Positions 21,009-31,792 are shown, counted from the stretch's first letter. The stretch is DNA of 64,000 bases from Lampris incognitus (GCF_029633865.1 NC_079212.1:80692672-80756671); one strand, 5' to 3'. The notes: generated by a model not told the origin, from the sequence alone. Numbers and translations are program-made.

Positions 21009-23207
21009 ATGTCTGACGCTCAGAATACAGGTTATCTTCGTTTTTTGAGCTGGAATATAAAGGGAATTCACAATCCAGTAAAGCGTAGTAGGGTTTTTGT
21101 ACATTTAAAATCTTTAAGAGCTGGTGTCATGTTCTTACAGGAAACTCACCTTCGGTCAAGTGAACACACAAAACTAAAGAAAGCTTGGATAGGGCAAATG
21201 TTCTGTTCCAGGAATGAGAATGGAACGCGGGGCATGGCCATCTTGATCAGGAAGGGTATCCCACTCGTTCCACTACTGACTATTTCTGACCCCAGGGGAA
21301 GGTATGTGATAGTGAAGGGTAACCTGTATGGTACACGTGTGGCACTGGCAAATGTATATGGACCAAACTGGGATGACCCACTTTTTTTCTCTAGTTTCAT
21401 AGCAGCCCTCCCAGACTTAAATAATTACCGATTAATATTGGGGGGAGATTTTAATTGTGTATTACATCCATATTTGGACAGATCAAACCCAAGACCTAAT
21501 AGTAAAGTTTCGAAGGCAGGCGCTGTTATCCATTCATTTATGGAATCCTACTCTCTTTTTGATCCCTGGAGAAGAAACAACCCAACTACTAAACAATACT
21601 CCTTTTTTTCCCCGGTGCACTATTCTTACTCAAGGATTGATTTTTTTTCTCCTGGATAGTAGGGTCCTTCCTATGGTTAGGGGGAGCCAATATAATAGTA
21701 TTGTTATTTCGGATCATAGTCCTGCACATCTAGATATAGGTTTCGTAGACTGCCCTAAACCCCAACACACCTGGCGATTTGATCCTCTATTACTGTCCAG
21801 GGACTCCTTTAAAAATGTTCTCTCCCAGCAGATAGATATCTTTATGGAATTCAACCATACTCCGGATATGCCACTAACTATTGTTTGGGAGGCTCTCAAA
21901 GCCTACCTTAGAGGCCAAATAATCTCATACACAGCACATGAGAGAAAGAAACATAAACAAAGTCTAACAGAACTGTCCCATAGTATAGCGGAAGTGGACC
22001 GTTCATATGCTGATTCCCCAACACCTGAACTTTATAAGAAAAAATTATTATTAAAAACAGAATTCGACAATCTCTCCATTAAACAAACAGAACAATTATT
22101 CTTTAAATCAAAACAGACATTGTATGAGCATGGAGAGAAAGCTGGAAAACTATTAGCCCATCAGGTTAGACAGTCCACAGCCGCTAACACTATTTCTGAA
22201 ATTTGCACAGCAGCTGGGGTAAAGACTACCGACCCTGACACCATCAATAACCAGTTTAAACAATTTTATATTACCCTTTATAGTTCAAAACCGCCCAGCG
22301 ACTTGTTGCATATTTTCCCTTTTTTAGACGGTCTGACCATACCAAAAATTGCCCTTAAAGACAGAGCACAGATAGACAGAGAGATATCAACACAGGAAGT
22401 GATACAAGCAATTAAATCCATGCAGAGCAACAAAGCACCGGGTGCGGATGGTTTCACAATTGAAATGTATAAAGAATTTGCTCCCATCTGGCACCAATAC
22501 TTAACCTGATGTATCAGGAAATTTTTAACCAACAGAAGTTGCCCCAAACTATGATGCAGGCAATCATATCAGTGTTATTTAAAAAAGAAAAAGATCCCCT
22601 ACTGTGTGGCTCCTACCGCCCTGTAAGCTTGTTGAATTGCGACTACAAAATCCTTACAAAAATCTTGGCCACCCATACTGAAACTGTTGTCCCAACGGTT
22701 GATAACCCTGATCAAGCTGGTTTTATACCAGGCAGGCAGTCATTCTATAACGTGCGCCGCCTATTTAATGTACTGTACACACCACATTGCGTAGAACAGA
22801 CAGAAGTAGTGATTTCTTTAGATGCTGAGAAGGCATTTGACCGCATCGAATGGCAATATCTATTTGCTGTTCTAGAAAGGTTTGGCTTTGGTTCCTCATT
22901 CCTGGCATGGGTTAAGATATTGTATTGCTCACCGACAGCCGCAGTGCGGATGAATAATATTATTTCTGATTATTTTTCACTCCATAGGGGCTGCAGACAG
23001 GGCTGCAGCCTCTCTCCTTACCTGCTCAATTTGGCAATTGAGCCACTCGCTATAGCTCTTAGGGCAGAGGATGGCATTAAAGGTATCTCACGAGGTGGTA
23101 AATTGCATAATGTATCACTTTATGCAGCTGACCTGTTGTTATATATATCCAACCCAATAGAATCTATACCAAGACTATTACTTACCCTGGATAACTTTGG
23201 TCGCCTG
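21009..23207 (+). pseudogene. LINE-a ORF2, endonuclease and first part of reverse transcriptase
   Basis: ATG 21009 opens an APE-type endonuclease with FLSWNIKGIHN, FLQETHL, LANVYGPNWD, GGDFNCVL and YSRIDFF. The last motif, ISDHSP, is already in another frame because of an indel near 21600-21660. RT motifs follow: APGADGFTIEMYKEF, then after a second frame change near 22500 YRPVSLLNCDYKIL, QAGFIPGRQ, SLDAEKAFDRIEW and RQGCSLSPYLL. The active-site box reads YAADLLLY where L1-like RTs have Y/F-A-D-D. The segment stops at the Gypsy-D insertion. It would nick DNA and reverse-transcribe LINE RNA if intact. Confidence 0.9.
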
Positions 23208-23920
23208 TGTAACGGGGGCAGTCCTATGCTGTTCTATGCTGGTCAGTCTGCTGCACGCCCGTCACTCTCATCAGTAGCTCTGCGTTGTGTTCTATTTTGG
23301 GTGGGGTCCCAGGTGTTGTGGGGAGCCCTCAGTCTCTCATCATCATCATCATGATCAAGGAAGGAGCGGGGACACACAGGACTCTATTGGCCCACCTTGC
23401 CATTTATTTTGGTTTCAAACCCTTCGACAACCGTCCAGTCCTCCAGCGGGAGCGGTGTTTCTTACGGACGTGAGGGTCGAAGTTCAACCACTGCCCGGAC
23501 TCCACTCGTGTGCGTTAGAAGTAGAAACCGTCCACGGGACTCCGATGTAAGAAAGGATAAACAAGTATTTTATCCCACAGCTTGCAGTATCTTCTTACAG
23601 GGATACTCAAGGTTACGTTCTCCTCAACCAGCAAAACTGTCCCACGGTAAAAAAACACGTGTGGCTCGGCTCGATTGCTGCTTGAGACTCCTCCCACAAA
23701 ACAAAAATGGCCTCTCCCGCGTTCCGTCTTCCGTGTACCCATAAGACCTCTCTCTTAAAGCGACAGTACACGTATATGACGGTCGTTGTAAAACACATAA
23801 AAGTAAATAATGACATAAAATAAAATGTAGTAAACACAAATAACAGCACACAGACAGGATTTGGTGATATTTCATACTCAAACAAAATAAAATAAAAACA
23901 TTAATTTTAACCTGGTTACA
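23208..23920 (-). repeat. Gypsy-D 3' LTR (713 bp)
   Basis: It runs from TGTAACGGGGGC at 23208 to GGTTACA at 23920, with short inverted termini TGTAAC/GTTACA. One base shorter than its partner, in an A-run after CACGG. Confidence 0.95.
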
Positions 23921-24222
23921 TTCACCGCTCCTGAAATTCACCAACATCCTGACAGCAGGATAAAAAGAGAAAGAGGAAAGGAAAAGCCCATCACTGACTA
24001 CTGGCACAAGTGAAAAGAAGGACCTAGTCCTCCAGTCAACTTAGGAGCTACCTCGGTTACGAGGTCCAGAAAATAATGAGGTTGATCAAGTCTCAGAATT
24101 CCCTTAGATCAATGTGACGCCTGATACGCCACACCATGCACTTGGCCCAAAACAACCCTGTCTGATAGACACCTAATAACTCACATTAAACTAGTTTGAA
24201 TGACTCCAACCTCCATCAAAGT

Positions 24223-27200
24223 TCAAACCCTCACACTCCGTAGAAATGGCATCTGAGCCATAGATTCTATTAACCTGTTCACTGACCTCACCATCCTCCC
24301 TGTGCGTGTCCTAACCCGACCATCGCTCTCTACTTGTGTGCGTGAGACAGTGCGAGCTGCAACATCTGTATCGAGTGAGTGTGGTGCTTCTGTGTGCGAA
24401 TCAGTGTGAGATATAACACCTACATCGAGTGAGTGTGATGCCTCTATGTGTGGTGCATGTGTGTTGTGTGGTGCGTGTGTGTTGGGTGGAGACTGAGCAG
24501 TGGCCCCTACAGGACTGACTACCAGACTAGACGGAATGAACTCTTCCGCTTCTGCCCACTCAGATCTAGGCGAGTCTCCAAGTGATGAGACTGCTAGCCC
24601 CACTGCCTCCCCTGAGACCGTCAGGCCATCTGCACTGTCCTCCTCATCGGACTCTGCGCAGTCAAGCAACTGACTGGTTGTACTGGACTCCTCACCCTGA
24701 TCTAACTCAGGAAGGGGCAAGAAGTTGACCTCCAACAAACGGTTCCTGTGCACCACTCTGGTGTGCCCCTCTGCATCCTGAATCTTGTAGACGTGGATAT
24801 TGGGGTTGACACCGACAACCGTGTACACTCCGTTCTCCCATTTGTCAGCCAACTTTCTCTTCCCTCGCTCACTCTGGTTCGCAACCAAAACACGATCCCC
24901 GACAGACAGGACAGTGCCCTTGGCGTGTCTGTTGTACTGTCGTGCCTGATGCTGCTGCTCAGCCGTGGAGTGCTTCTGAGCGATCTCCATTGCACTCCTT
25001 AGACAGGAAAGCAGAGACTGAGCATAAGAGTCATAGTCAACAACGTGAGGATCATGCAAAACCTGCCTGAACATAACATCCACCGGCAGTCTTGGGACAC
25101 GCCCATACATCAGGAAGAAAGGTGCATAACCCGTGGTCTCGTGAACAGTGGCATTGTACGCGAGCGTGAGAGAATGGATCTGCTGAGGCCACTGTTGCTT
25201 CTGCTGAAGCGGAAGGGAACGGAGCATATTCCCCATCGTGCGATTAAAACGCTCTGACCCGCCATTACCCATAGGATGGTAGGCCGTCGTGTGGGACTTC
25301 GCTACACCCGCCAACTTGAGAAGCTCTGCAATCAGGTTACTCTCAAAGTTTGTGCCCTGGTCAGAATGTATTCTCTCTGGAAACCCGTAAACACAGAATA
25401 CATGATCCCAGAGTTTCTTGGCGACCTGCTTCGCTGTCTGATTGGTGCAGGGGAATGCGTGAGCAAGCTTAGTGAAGTGGTCAGTAACCACTAAGACATC
25501 GACTGACCGCTGCTTACTGTCCTCAGCGGACCAGAAATCCATACACACAAGCTGCATCGGTGCGGAAGTTTTAATGCTCTCCAGGGGCGCGCAAGCAGCT
25601 GGCTCTGGGGTCTTCCCAAACACACATCTCCGACAGCATCTGACATATGCTCTGATATCCCTCTCCATGTCAGGCCAATAAAAACGCTGCCTTGCAAGAG
25701 AGAGAGTACGGTCCTGGCCCTGATGACCAGCGTGATCGTGGATGCCAGACAGTGCCTTGTCTTTCAGACTCAGAGGTAAAACATACTGAGACCTCCTCTG
25801 CTTGGACACTGGGTCCTTTGTCACCCTGTACAAGACACCATCATTGACTTCCAACTTCTCCCACTGTTTCAACAGCCTGAGGACCTTCTGGTCAGCACCA
25901 TGCCTCTCACGTCTCGATGGCCGCTTCCGAACAGCGACAAAGGGCAACACCTTGGAGATGCAGGGGTCCTGCTCCTGACTCAACCTGAGCTCCTCGGTGG
26001 ATAACATTGGCAGTGTATCCTGACCACCCGACAGATGCTGAACGTGCTGGACCAAACTGAGTGCTGTGAATACTGATGCATCAGGCCAGTCACATTTGGC
26101 TTGACAAAAAGCCCTGACCTCAGCTGCATCACAAGCAAACCCAGATCGCGCACTACTCACTGTTTGGGACTGGCAACTGAGTCTGAAAACATCCTGCACA
26201 GAGTCCCCCTCAACCCCGTCGGCTTCCTGAACAAGGGCCGGGTAGGGCTCCCTAAGTAGCCTCTGACTGACGGGCTTGGAAAAAGGGTCGCGACTCAAGG
26301 CATCCGCCACCACGTTTTTCTTCCCTGGCAGGTGTTTGAGATCGAAAGTGTAAGACGCCAACTTAGACACCCAGCGGATCTCACACGCGTCAAGCTTCGG
26401 CTTCGTTAGGAGATAAGTCAGCGGATTATTATCTGTCCAAACGGTGAAGCTTTGACCCTTCAGCCAGTGGCTGAACTTTTCACAAACACTCCACTTCAGC
26501 GCCATGAACTCCAGTCTATGAGCTGGATACTTCCGCTGTGAGGCACTGAGGGACTTGCTTGCAAAACCAACAGGTCTGGCCTTGGACTCTCCTCGGGGCA
26601 CTTGAGACAGCACCGCGCCGAGTCCGTCCAAAGACGCATCGACCGACAAAATGAAAGGCACCTCAAAGTCTGGATGGGCAAGCACCACACACTCCAGTAA
26701 CATCGTCTTCAACAGATCAAATGCTTCCCCACATTCCACCGTCCAGTCTGCGGAGGTAAGCTTACGGAAGCTGCCATGGGGCTTCTTATCCTTAGCTGAC
26801 CTCCCCCTCCTCTTTTGTCCAGCTGTAAGGGCGAACAGGGGCTTAGCCACGGAGGAGCAGTTCGGGAGGAAATGCTGGTAGTAAAATACCATACCAAGGA
26901 AAGATTTGATCCTACGAACAGAAGGCGTGCACCCATCACCTTCCATGAGATCCTGCACTGTCATGTTGGAGATGACCTCTACTTTGGAGGGATCGACAGA
27001 CACACCTCCGCCATCAACCACGTGGCCCAAAAACCGCACCCGCTTCTGCAGCAGATGACACTTCTTCGGAGCCAGTTTCAAGTTGTTCTCCCTCAACCTC
27101 TGAAACACAGTGCGGAGCCTCGACAGAGCCTCAACCTCTGACGGCGCGAAGACAAGAAGATCATCAAGATAGCACAAAAGCTTCGTGAAGTTCAGATCCC

Positions 27201-28905
27201 CAAAGATCCCAATCATCATTCTCATGAAGGCTGCAGGGCTATTACAAAGGCCCTGTGGCATGCGATTGTATTCATGCAACCCAAGGGGAGTCGTGAAAGC
27301 AGTGTACTTCTTGTCATCTTCATGCATTGGGATGTTGAAGAAGCCAGAGGTGAGGTCCATCGTACTAAAGAGGCAGTTACCACCCAGCGCGGCAAGACAG
27401 TCCGACTGGTGTGGCAAGGGATGAGCGTCTTTCAAGGTCCGAGCATTCAGCCATCTGAAATCAGTGCAGATCCGAAGCCCGCCATCCTTCTTCCATACCA
27501 TAACCAGCGGTGAAGCGTATGCGCTCGAGGACTTCCGGATAATCCCTTTCTCCTCCATATCAGTGAGAACCTGTCTCAACTTCTGATAGTGGGCTGGGGG
27601 AACCCTCCTGTAGGGCAAGCGAAAGGGGCGCTCATCCACCAGATGGATGCGATGTGTGTATCCTGTGACCTCGCCACAGTCCAGAGAGTCCCTGGAGAAG
27701 ATGTCATGGTACTCGGTGAGCAGCTGAGTGAGCTGGGACTTGCATGCCTCACTAACCTGACAGGAGCTGAGGTCAATGTCACTGAGTCCGAGCTCTGACA
27801 AACTCCTAGCCGGCTGGACAGGGGGACAGGCACTATCTGTGGCGTTGGACTCATGCCTCCCTGCAACTGATTGCAGTCCCTGGAAAACATTAAAGTCCTC
27901 AATCGCCAAGCATGGAAACACATCAGCCAACTTGCAGTTCCTTTTCAGTGTGATGGCTTTGTCAGATGGATTGACAACAGTCATGGGTACCCACCTATCA
28001 CCCCAGAGCGGTGTGACAAGTCGACCTACGAGGACACTGCGTGGCATGGCCTTGGAGTCTGTCGGCTCCACAACAACAGTGCTTCCAGCTGACATAGGCA
28101 CCTTAGCAGGAAGTCTGCCCCAGACTAAGTGCTCGTGCCTCGGTAAGAGTGTCACGGCCTGGGTGAGCTTAGCAGTACCTATCTTCTCAGGAACTGCACC
28201 ACCCCTCCAGCGCTCTACATTCATGAACATGGACAAGAACTGTTCAACGTCAGGACTAGACGGATGTTCCTGTCTGGACGCGATGTCCCAGTACTCAGTA
28301 CCACTCTTGAGTACATGGGCCACATGTTTAATGACGTTTGTGCCGACTATCAGATCATCATGCTGACCGGGCACGACCAGAGTGGGTATGACAAAGGAAA
28401 CACCATAAAGCTGCATGTTGAGGTCATAAAAACCATCAGGCCTAGTCTCCAGACCACCGCAGCCAATCAAGACAATGTTCTCTTCAGGCTGCTGCTTCTC
28501 AGGTAAAACACCCCCAGAGCGGAGCTTCTCTACTGCATTTTCACTGATACTGCATGACATAGAGCCAGTATCCAACATGCCATTAAGCTGCACACTCTGG
28601 TTGACAAGAACAGGAGCATAGAACAAGTCACTGAAAGCCTGAATCCTCTGTGTCGCCTGAATGACCATACGCGAACCCTGAGGTGCTTTGGCACACTTGT
28701 CTTCATACAAGTGAGCCAGGTCGGAGACATCAGTGAGGGATACATCTACATTACCCACACCCTCCCTCTCTAGGTGTGGGTTTAGTAGTTTAACGGACGA
28801 GACTGACGACCAGCTCTTCCACCAGGCTGAGAACGGAGCTGGTTGGGCGGCTGAGGGTGAGGACAGTCCCTCTTCCAATGACCAGGAGACAAACAGTTTA
28901 TACAT
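24223..28905 (-). CDS. Gypsy-D Pol (protease, RT, RNase H, integrase), intact
   Basis: An open frame of 1560 codons. The part before about residue 40 overlaps gag and would not be translated as pol if expression is by -1 shift at 28794-28788. Protease active site LDTGS is at about residues 111-115. RT has SPLVMVWKKDGGLRICTDFR and YLDD at 579-582. RNase H has LSVDASLDGLGAVL (~770). The integrase zinc region has HAGHQGQDRTL and CCRRCVFGK (~1085-1125). Its catalytic Asp-Asp-Glu landmarks are CMDFWS, HSDQGTNFE and NGGSERFNR (~1150-1241). A C-terminal module follows (VGDRVLVANQSERGKRKLAD), then a long acidic, Ser/Thr-rich tail. No chromodomain is recognised. All key residues seen are present. The element would encode its own cDNA synthesis and integration. 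Confidence 0.93.
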   Translation of the reverse strand: MYKLFVSWSLEEGLSSPSAAQPAPFSAWWKSWSSVSSVKLLNPHLEREGVGNVDVSLTDVSDLAHLYEDKCAKAPQGSRMVIQATQRIQAFSDLFYAPVLVNQSVQLNGMLDTGSMSCSISENAVEKLRSGGVLPEKQQPEENIVLIGCGGLETRPDGFYDLNMQLYGVSFVIPTLVVPGQHDDLIVGTNVIKHVAHVLKSGTEYWDIASRQEHPSSPDVEQFLSMFMNVERWRGGAVPEKIGTAKLTQAVTLLPRHEHLVWGRLPAKVPMSAGSTVVVEPTDSKAMPRSVLVGRLVTPLWGDRWVPMTVVNPSDKAITLKRNCKLADVFPCLAIEDFNVFQGLQSVAGRHESNATDSACPPVQPARSLSELGLSDIDLSSCQVSEACKSQLTQLLTEYHDIFSRDSLDCGEVTGYTHRIHLVDERPFRLPYRRVPPAHYQKLRQVLTDMEEKGIIRKSSSAYASPLVMVWKKDGGLRICTDFRWLNARTLKDAHPLPHQSDCLAALGGNCLFSTMDLTSGFFNIPMHEDDKKYTAFTTPLGLHEYNRMPQGLCNSPAAFMRMMIGIFGDLNFTKLLCYLDDLLVFAPSEVEALSRLRTVFQRLRENNLKLAPKKCHLLQKRVRFLGHVVDGGGVSVDPSKVEVISNMTVQDLMEGDGCTPSVRRIKSFLGMVFYYQHFLPNCSSVAKPLFALTAGQKRRGRSAKDKKPHGSFRKLTSADWTVECGEAFDLLKTMLLECVVLAHPDFEVPFILSVDASLDGLGAVLSQVPRGESKARPVGFASKSLSASQRKYPAHRLEFMALKWSVCEKFSHWLKGQSFTVWTDNNPLTYLLTKPKLDACEIRWVSKLASYTFDLKHLPGKKNVVADALSRDPFSKPVSQRLLREPYPALVQEADGVEGDSVQDVFRLSCQSQTVSSARSGFACDAAEVRAFCQAKCDWPDASVFTALSLVQHVQHLSGGQDTLPMLSTEELRLSQEQDPCISKVLPFVAVRKRPSRRERHGADQKVLRLLKQWEKLEVNDGVLYRVTKDPVSKQRRSQYVLPLSLKDKALSGIHDHAGHQGQDRTLSLARQRFYWPDMERDIRAYVRCCRRCVFGKTPEPAACAPLESIKTSAPMQLVCMDFWSAEDSKQRSVDVLVVTDHFTKLAHAFPCTNQTAKQVAKKLWDHVFCVYGFPERIHSDQGTNFESNLIAELLKLAGVAKSHTTAYHPMGNGGSERFNRTMGNMLRSLPLQQKQQWPQQIHSLTLAYNATVHETTGYAPFFLMYGRVPRLPVDVMFRQVLHDPHVVDYDSYAQSLLSCLRSAMEIAQKHSTAEQQHQARQYNRHAKGTVLSVGDRVLVANQSERGKRKLADKWENGVYTVVGVNPNIHVYKIQDAEGHTRVVHRNRLLEVNFLPLPELDQGEESSTTSQLLDCAESDEEDSADGLTVSGEAVGLAVSSLGDSPRSEWAEAEEFIPSSLVVSPVGATAQSPPNTHAPHNTHAPHIEASHSLDVGVISHTDSHTEAPHSLDTDVAARTVSRTQVESDGRVRTRTGRMVRSVNRLIESMAQMPFLRSVRV
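28735..28794 (-). promoter_or_regulatory. Gypsy-D gag-pol -1 frameshift site: GTTAAAC plus H-type pseudoknot
   Basis: G_TTA_AAC is in gag phase at 28794-28788, two codons before the gag TAA (28784-28782). Spacer TACTAA is 6 nt. Stem 1 is 9 bp, ACCCACACC (28781-28773) with GGTGTGGGT (28761-28753), perfect. Stem 2 is 6 bp, GAGGGA in the loop (28768-28763) with TCCCTC (28740-28735), perfect. Loop 1 is 4 nt, the junction 1 nt and loop 2 12 nt. The pol frame is -1 to gag, as the site requires. GUUAAAC is a known arterivirus-type slippery heptamer. Confidence 0.83.
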
Positions 28906-30329
28906 CGGTTCTCCCGGCTGCAGTGGGAAAATGTGGAGTGATCCGGAGACTTACAAATCCTGCACAACCTCTGTGGTGCGTCTGGCACCCGCCCTACGGC
29001 GTTAGCTGGCGGTTGAGTCAGCGCCGGTGTCCGGACTGCAGCGCTAACTGGAACCTGAGTCTGCATTGTGACCAAACGGTCTAGCAAGCTCACCAAACTC
29101 CTCATATAGTCATCACCGCCAGAGACAGGTGCGGGAGACGGTGCGGGAGACGGTGTAGGAGACCTTGTACAAAATGGTATAGGAGATGACGCATGAGCCG
29201 GGACGGGAGATGGCACCACCGGCACAGTCGTGTTCAAGTCGGGAGCCATGTCGACTACAGGGACATGAACCTGTGAATGGAACCTACGCTCTACCGCGCC
29301 TGCTTCACGTTGTCCACCTGCAGCAACACGGGACTTCCTCTCCAGCATGTGCTCATCAAGCCTCTCCTGGATCTCGCTAGCAGACCATTTCCCTGCGGAC
29401 TTGAACTTAAAAACATTGGCAAGAGACTGATCTGGACAGTGTTTGATAAACATCATGCTTACCTCGTGGCTTGGCTCTTCAATACTACGGCCCTGCCACT
29501 TTAAGCATTCGTCAGCCACCTCCACTGTTTTATTAAGCCTAATCCAATACTCCATAGCGTCCTCACCTGGCTTGGGCAGCGTACTGTAAAAGTCCGCCAG
29601 GGGCATGCTCGAGTATGTGAGGTCACTAAAGTGTTGCTTCAGTACATCAAAAATAATGTGGGGGTTCGCTATGTGGTCGACAGATGTGTTGCGCAGCTTT
29701 ATCCTCACCACGTCCCCTGCTTTCCCCATAAGCTTAGCTAGAATCTTATGTGACTGCTCACTAACTGGAATGGCTCGCTTCCTCAAATACAAAGTCATAA
29801 GGCTCTCCCACTCATGAACTGTAAACTTATCAGAGCTGTCGCCCCTGAAAATAGGAGGCTCCCTAGCGTCTGTCTGCATTACTACTCTAACACTAGGCAC
29901 TGTCTCCGAACACTGTTCAGCAGACCTAGCACTGTCTGTGTGTGTGTTTCTAAGCATTTGTGTTTCCTGCAGCTTAGCAGTGATTGACTCTCCTATCTTC
30001 TCTGCTAACCGAGTAATGAGCATGGCTAACTCACCCACTGGCTGCTCGCTGTTACCTAGCACAGCCCCTTCGCTGATACCTGGCCTGGCCCGTTCTACGT
30101 AGCGTGTGGAGGTGAACTGAGGAGTGCCAAATGTGGTTGGGTCTCTAGGTCCTGGTGCTCTGGTGTCTGGTTCCCCGCCCTCTAAGAGCTGCCCGAAACT
30201 CCTACCTACACCTAGCCGTAAACCCCCACCCACATCTAACTGGTACCCCCTCTCCATAGCACACTGGCGATCCAAAAGATCCTGATCAGCAATGTTACCC
30301 CCACCTACGTACGAACCACCCTCTGCCAT
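28782..30329 (-). CDS. Gypsy-D Gag, intact (515 aa)
   Basis: The ATG at 30329 is the first in frame, about 450 nt inside the 5' LTR. The N-terminal third is Gly/Pro-rich. The capsid-like region includes PPIFRGDSSDKFTVHEWESL and LADFYSTLPKPGEDAMEYWI. A Pro/Ser/Ala-rich linker (SPTPSPAPSPAPVSG) precedes two C-terminal zinc knuckles. The first is CRICKSPDHSTFSHC (C-x2-C-x4-H-x5-C, slightly long), the second CINCLSPGHWKRDC, a perfect C-x2-C-x4-H-x4-C. The protein ends RQSRPLNY. The last 124 nt overlap the pol frame and contain the slippery site. Confidence 0.93.
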   Translation of the reverse strand: MAEGGSYVGGGNIADQDLLDRQCAMERGYQLDVGGGLRLGVGRSFGQLLEGGEPDTRAPGPRDPTTFGTPQFTSTRYVERARPGISEGAVLGNSEQPVGELAMLITRLAEKIGESITAKLQETQMLRNTHTDSARSAEQCSETVPSVRVVMQTDAREPPIFRGDSSDKFTVHEWESLMTLYLRKRAIPVSEQSHKILAKLMGKAGDVVRIKLRNTSVDHIANPHIIFDVLKQHFSDLTYSSMPLADFYSTLPKPGEDAMEYWIRLNKTVEVADECLKWQGRSIEEPSHEVSMMFIKHCPDQSLANVFKFKSAGKWSASEIQERLDEHMLERKSRVAAGGQREAGAVERRFHSQVHVPVVDMAPDLNTTVPVVPSPVPAHASSPIPFCTRSPTPSPAPSPAPVSGGDDYMRSLVSLLDRLVTMQTQVPVSAAVRTPALTQPPANAVGRVPDAPQRLCRICKSPDHSTFSHCSRENRCINCLSPGHWKRDCPHPQPPNQLRSQPGGRAGRQSRPLNY

Positions 30330-30774
30330 GTTCCTACCTCTAACACTCAGATAAAATAAAAAATAAAATAAAAAAGTGAAAAGCTCAATTCATTTAAATA
30401 ACTGAATCTAGAAATCACTAAGAGATTGAAACAATCACACACAATCAACAAATTCACCAATAGATTAATCACATATGCACATATCCAGTAGTTTAGATCA
30501 ACAGATTATTCACACGAGTCCTTCAATCACATCAACATTAACCTTTTTTTCCTTTTTTTTTTTTCGTGTGTTTTTCTTCCTTCAGTATATACAAATGTCC
30601 TGTTCACAAGCCCAGTCCATGGTAACCACAGCTATGACTGTCCAGTGTCCACACAGCTCAACTCCAGTCCACTGTAACATGAGTGTACAGTCTATAGAAA
30701 TACCTGAGGACGTCTGGGGCTTGATGACGACAGCAGCCTCCCGCGGCGAGCAACTGATGTCACTCTCAGAATCC

Positions 30775-30792
30775 AGGAGGGTCACGGCACCA
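30775..30792 (-). other. Gypsy-D primer-binding site, tRNA-His type
   Basis: The minus strand reads TGGTGCCGTGACCCTCCT one base after the 5' LTR. It complements the 3' end of tRNA-His (…GTCACGGCACCA) for the first 12 bases and then diverges. Assignment rests on recalled tRNA-His 3' sequence. Confidence 0.65.
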
Positions 30793-30793
30793 A

Positions 30794-31507
30794 TGTAACG
30801 GGGGCAGTCCTATGCCGTTCTATGCTGGTCAGCCTGCTGCACGCCCGTCACTCTCATCAGTAGCTCTGCGTTGTGTTCTATTTTGGGTGGGGTCCCAGGT
30901 GTTGTGGGGAGCCCTCAGTCTCTCATCATCATCATCATGATTAAGGAAGGAGCGGGGACACACAGGACTCTATTGGCCCACCTTGCCATTTATTTTGGTT
31001 TCAAACCCTTCGACAACCGTCCAGTCCTCCAGCGGGAGCGGTGTTTCTTACGGACGTGAGGGTCGAAGTTCAACCACTGCCCGGACTCCACTCGTGTGCG
31101 TTAGAAGTAGAAACCGTCCACGGGACTCCGATGTAAGAAAGGATAAACAAGTATTTTATCCCACAGTTTGCAGTATCTTCTTACAGGGATACTCAAGGTT
31201 ACGTTCTCCTCAACCAGCAAAACTGTCCCACGGTAAAAAAAACACGTGTGGCTCGGCTCGATTGCTGCTTGAGACTCCTCCCACAAAACAAAAATGGCCT
31301 CTCCCGCGTTCCGTCTTCCGTGTACCCATAAGACCTCTCTCTTAAAGCGACAGTACACGTATATGACGGTCGTTGTAAAACACATAAAAGTAAATAATGA
31401 CATAAAATAAAATGTAGTAAACACAAATAACAGCACACAGACAGGATTTGGTGATATTTCATACTCAAACAAAATAAAATAAAAACATTAATTTTAACCT
31501 GGTTACA
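30794..31507 (-). repeat. Gypsy-D 5' LTR (714 bp)
   Basis: TGTAACGG at 30794 to GGTTACA at 31507. On the minus strand it would contain the promoter. The AAAATAAAATAAAAAC-rich stretch near its plus-strand end is shared with the partner LTR. Confidence 0.95.
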
Positions 31508-31769
31508 CCTGTCAGGTTATAAGATAAACTATTCAAAGAGCTTGCTTTTTCCGATTAACCACACTGATAGAGACTACTCTAGCTTTCCATTCAAACTTGA
31601 AAATAATGTATTTACATATCTAGGAATCAAAGTCACTCATATAATGGGGAGGTTATATAACCACAACTTTAAAACACTAATAGAACGAACAAAACAAGAT
31701 TTTAAAAAGTGGTCAACGCTACCAATTTAATTAGCGGGCCGCATTAATATAGTTAAAATGACAGTCTTA
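31508..31769 (+). pseudogene. LINE-a ORF2, RT segment between Gypsy-D and LINE-b
   Basis: It resumes exactly where 23207 stopped: the residues SGYKINYSKS then FTYLGIKVTH and FKKWSTLPI are the standard post-active-site RT region of L1-like LINEs. It ends in ATGACAGTCTTA, which is duplicated after LINE-b. Confidence 0.85.
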
Positions 31770-31792
31770 AACTCGACGCAAAAAAAGGAGAA

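Larger units (their letters stand above)
23208..31507 (-). mobile_element. Gypsy-D, intact-looking Ty3/Gypsy LTR retrotransposon
   Basis: LTRs of 713 and 714 bp (TGTAACGG...GGTTACA) differ at about five positions, roughly 99.3% identity. The 4-bp duplication CCTG is at 23204-23207 and 31508-31511. On the minus strand the order is 5' LTR (30794-31507), primer-binding site, gag, pol in the -1 frame, ~300 nt, a weak polypurine tract (AGGAGCGGTGAA) and the 3' LTR. Both ORFs are uninterrupted. It splits the RT of LINE-a. This is the best candidate in the window for a recently active autonomous element. Confidence 0.95.

Noticed and set aside
23285-23744. Short plus-strand ORFs in Gypsy-D LTRs (repeated at 30871-31345)
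   Set aside because: They are antisense frames duplicated because the LTR is duplicated; no start context or family.
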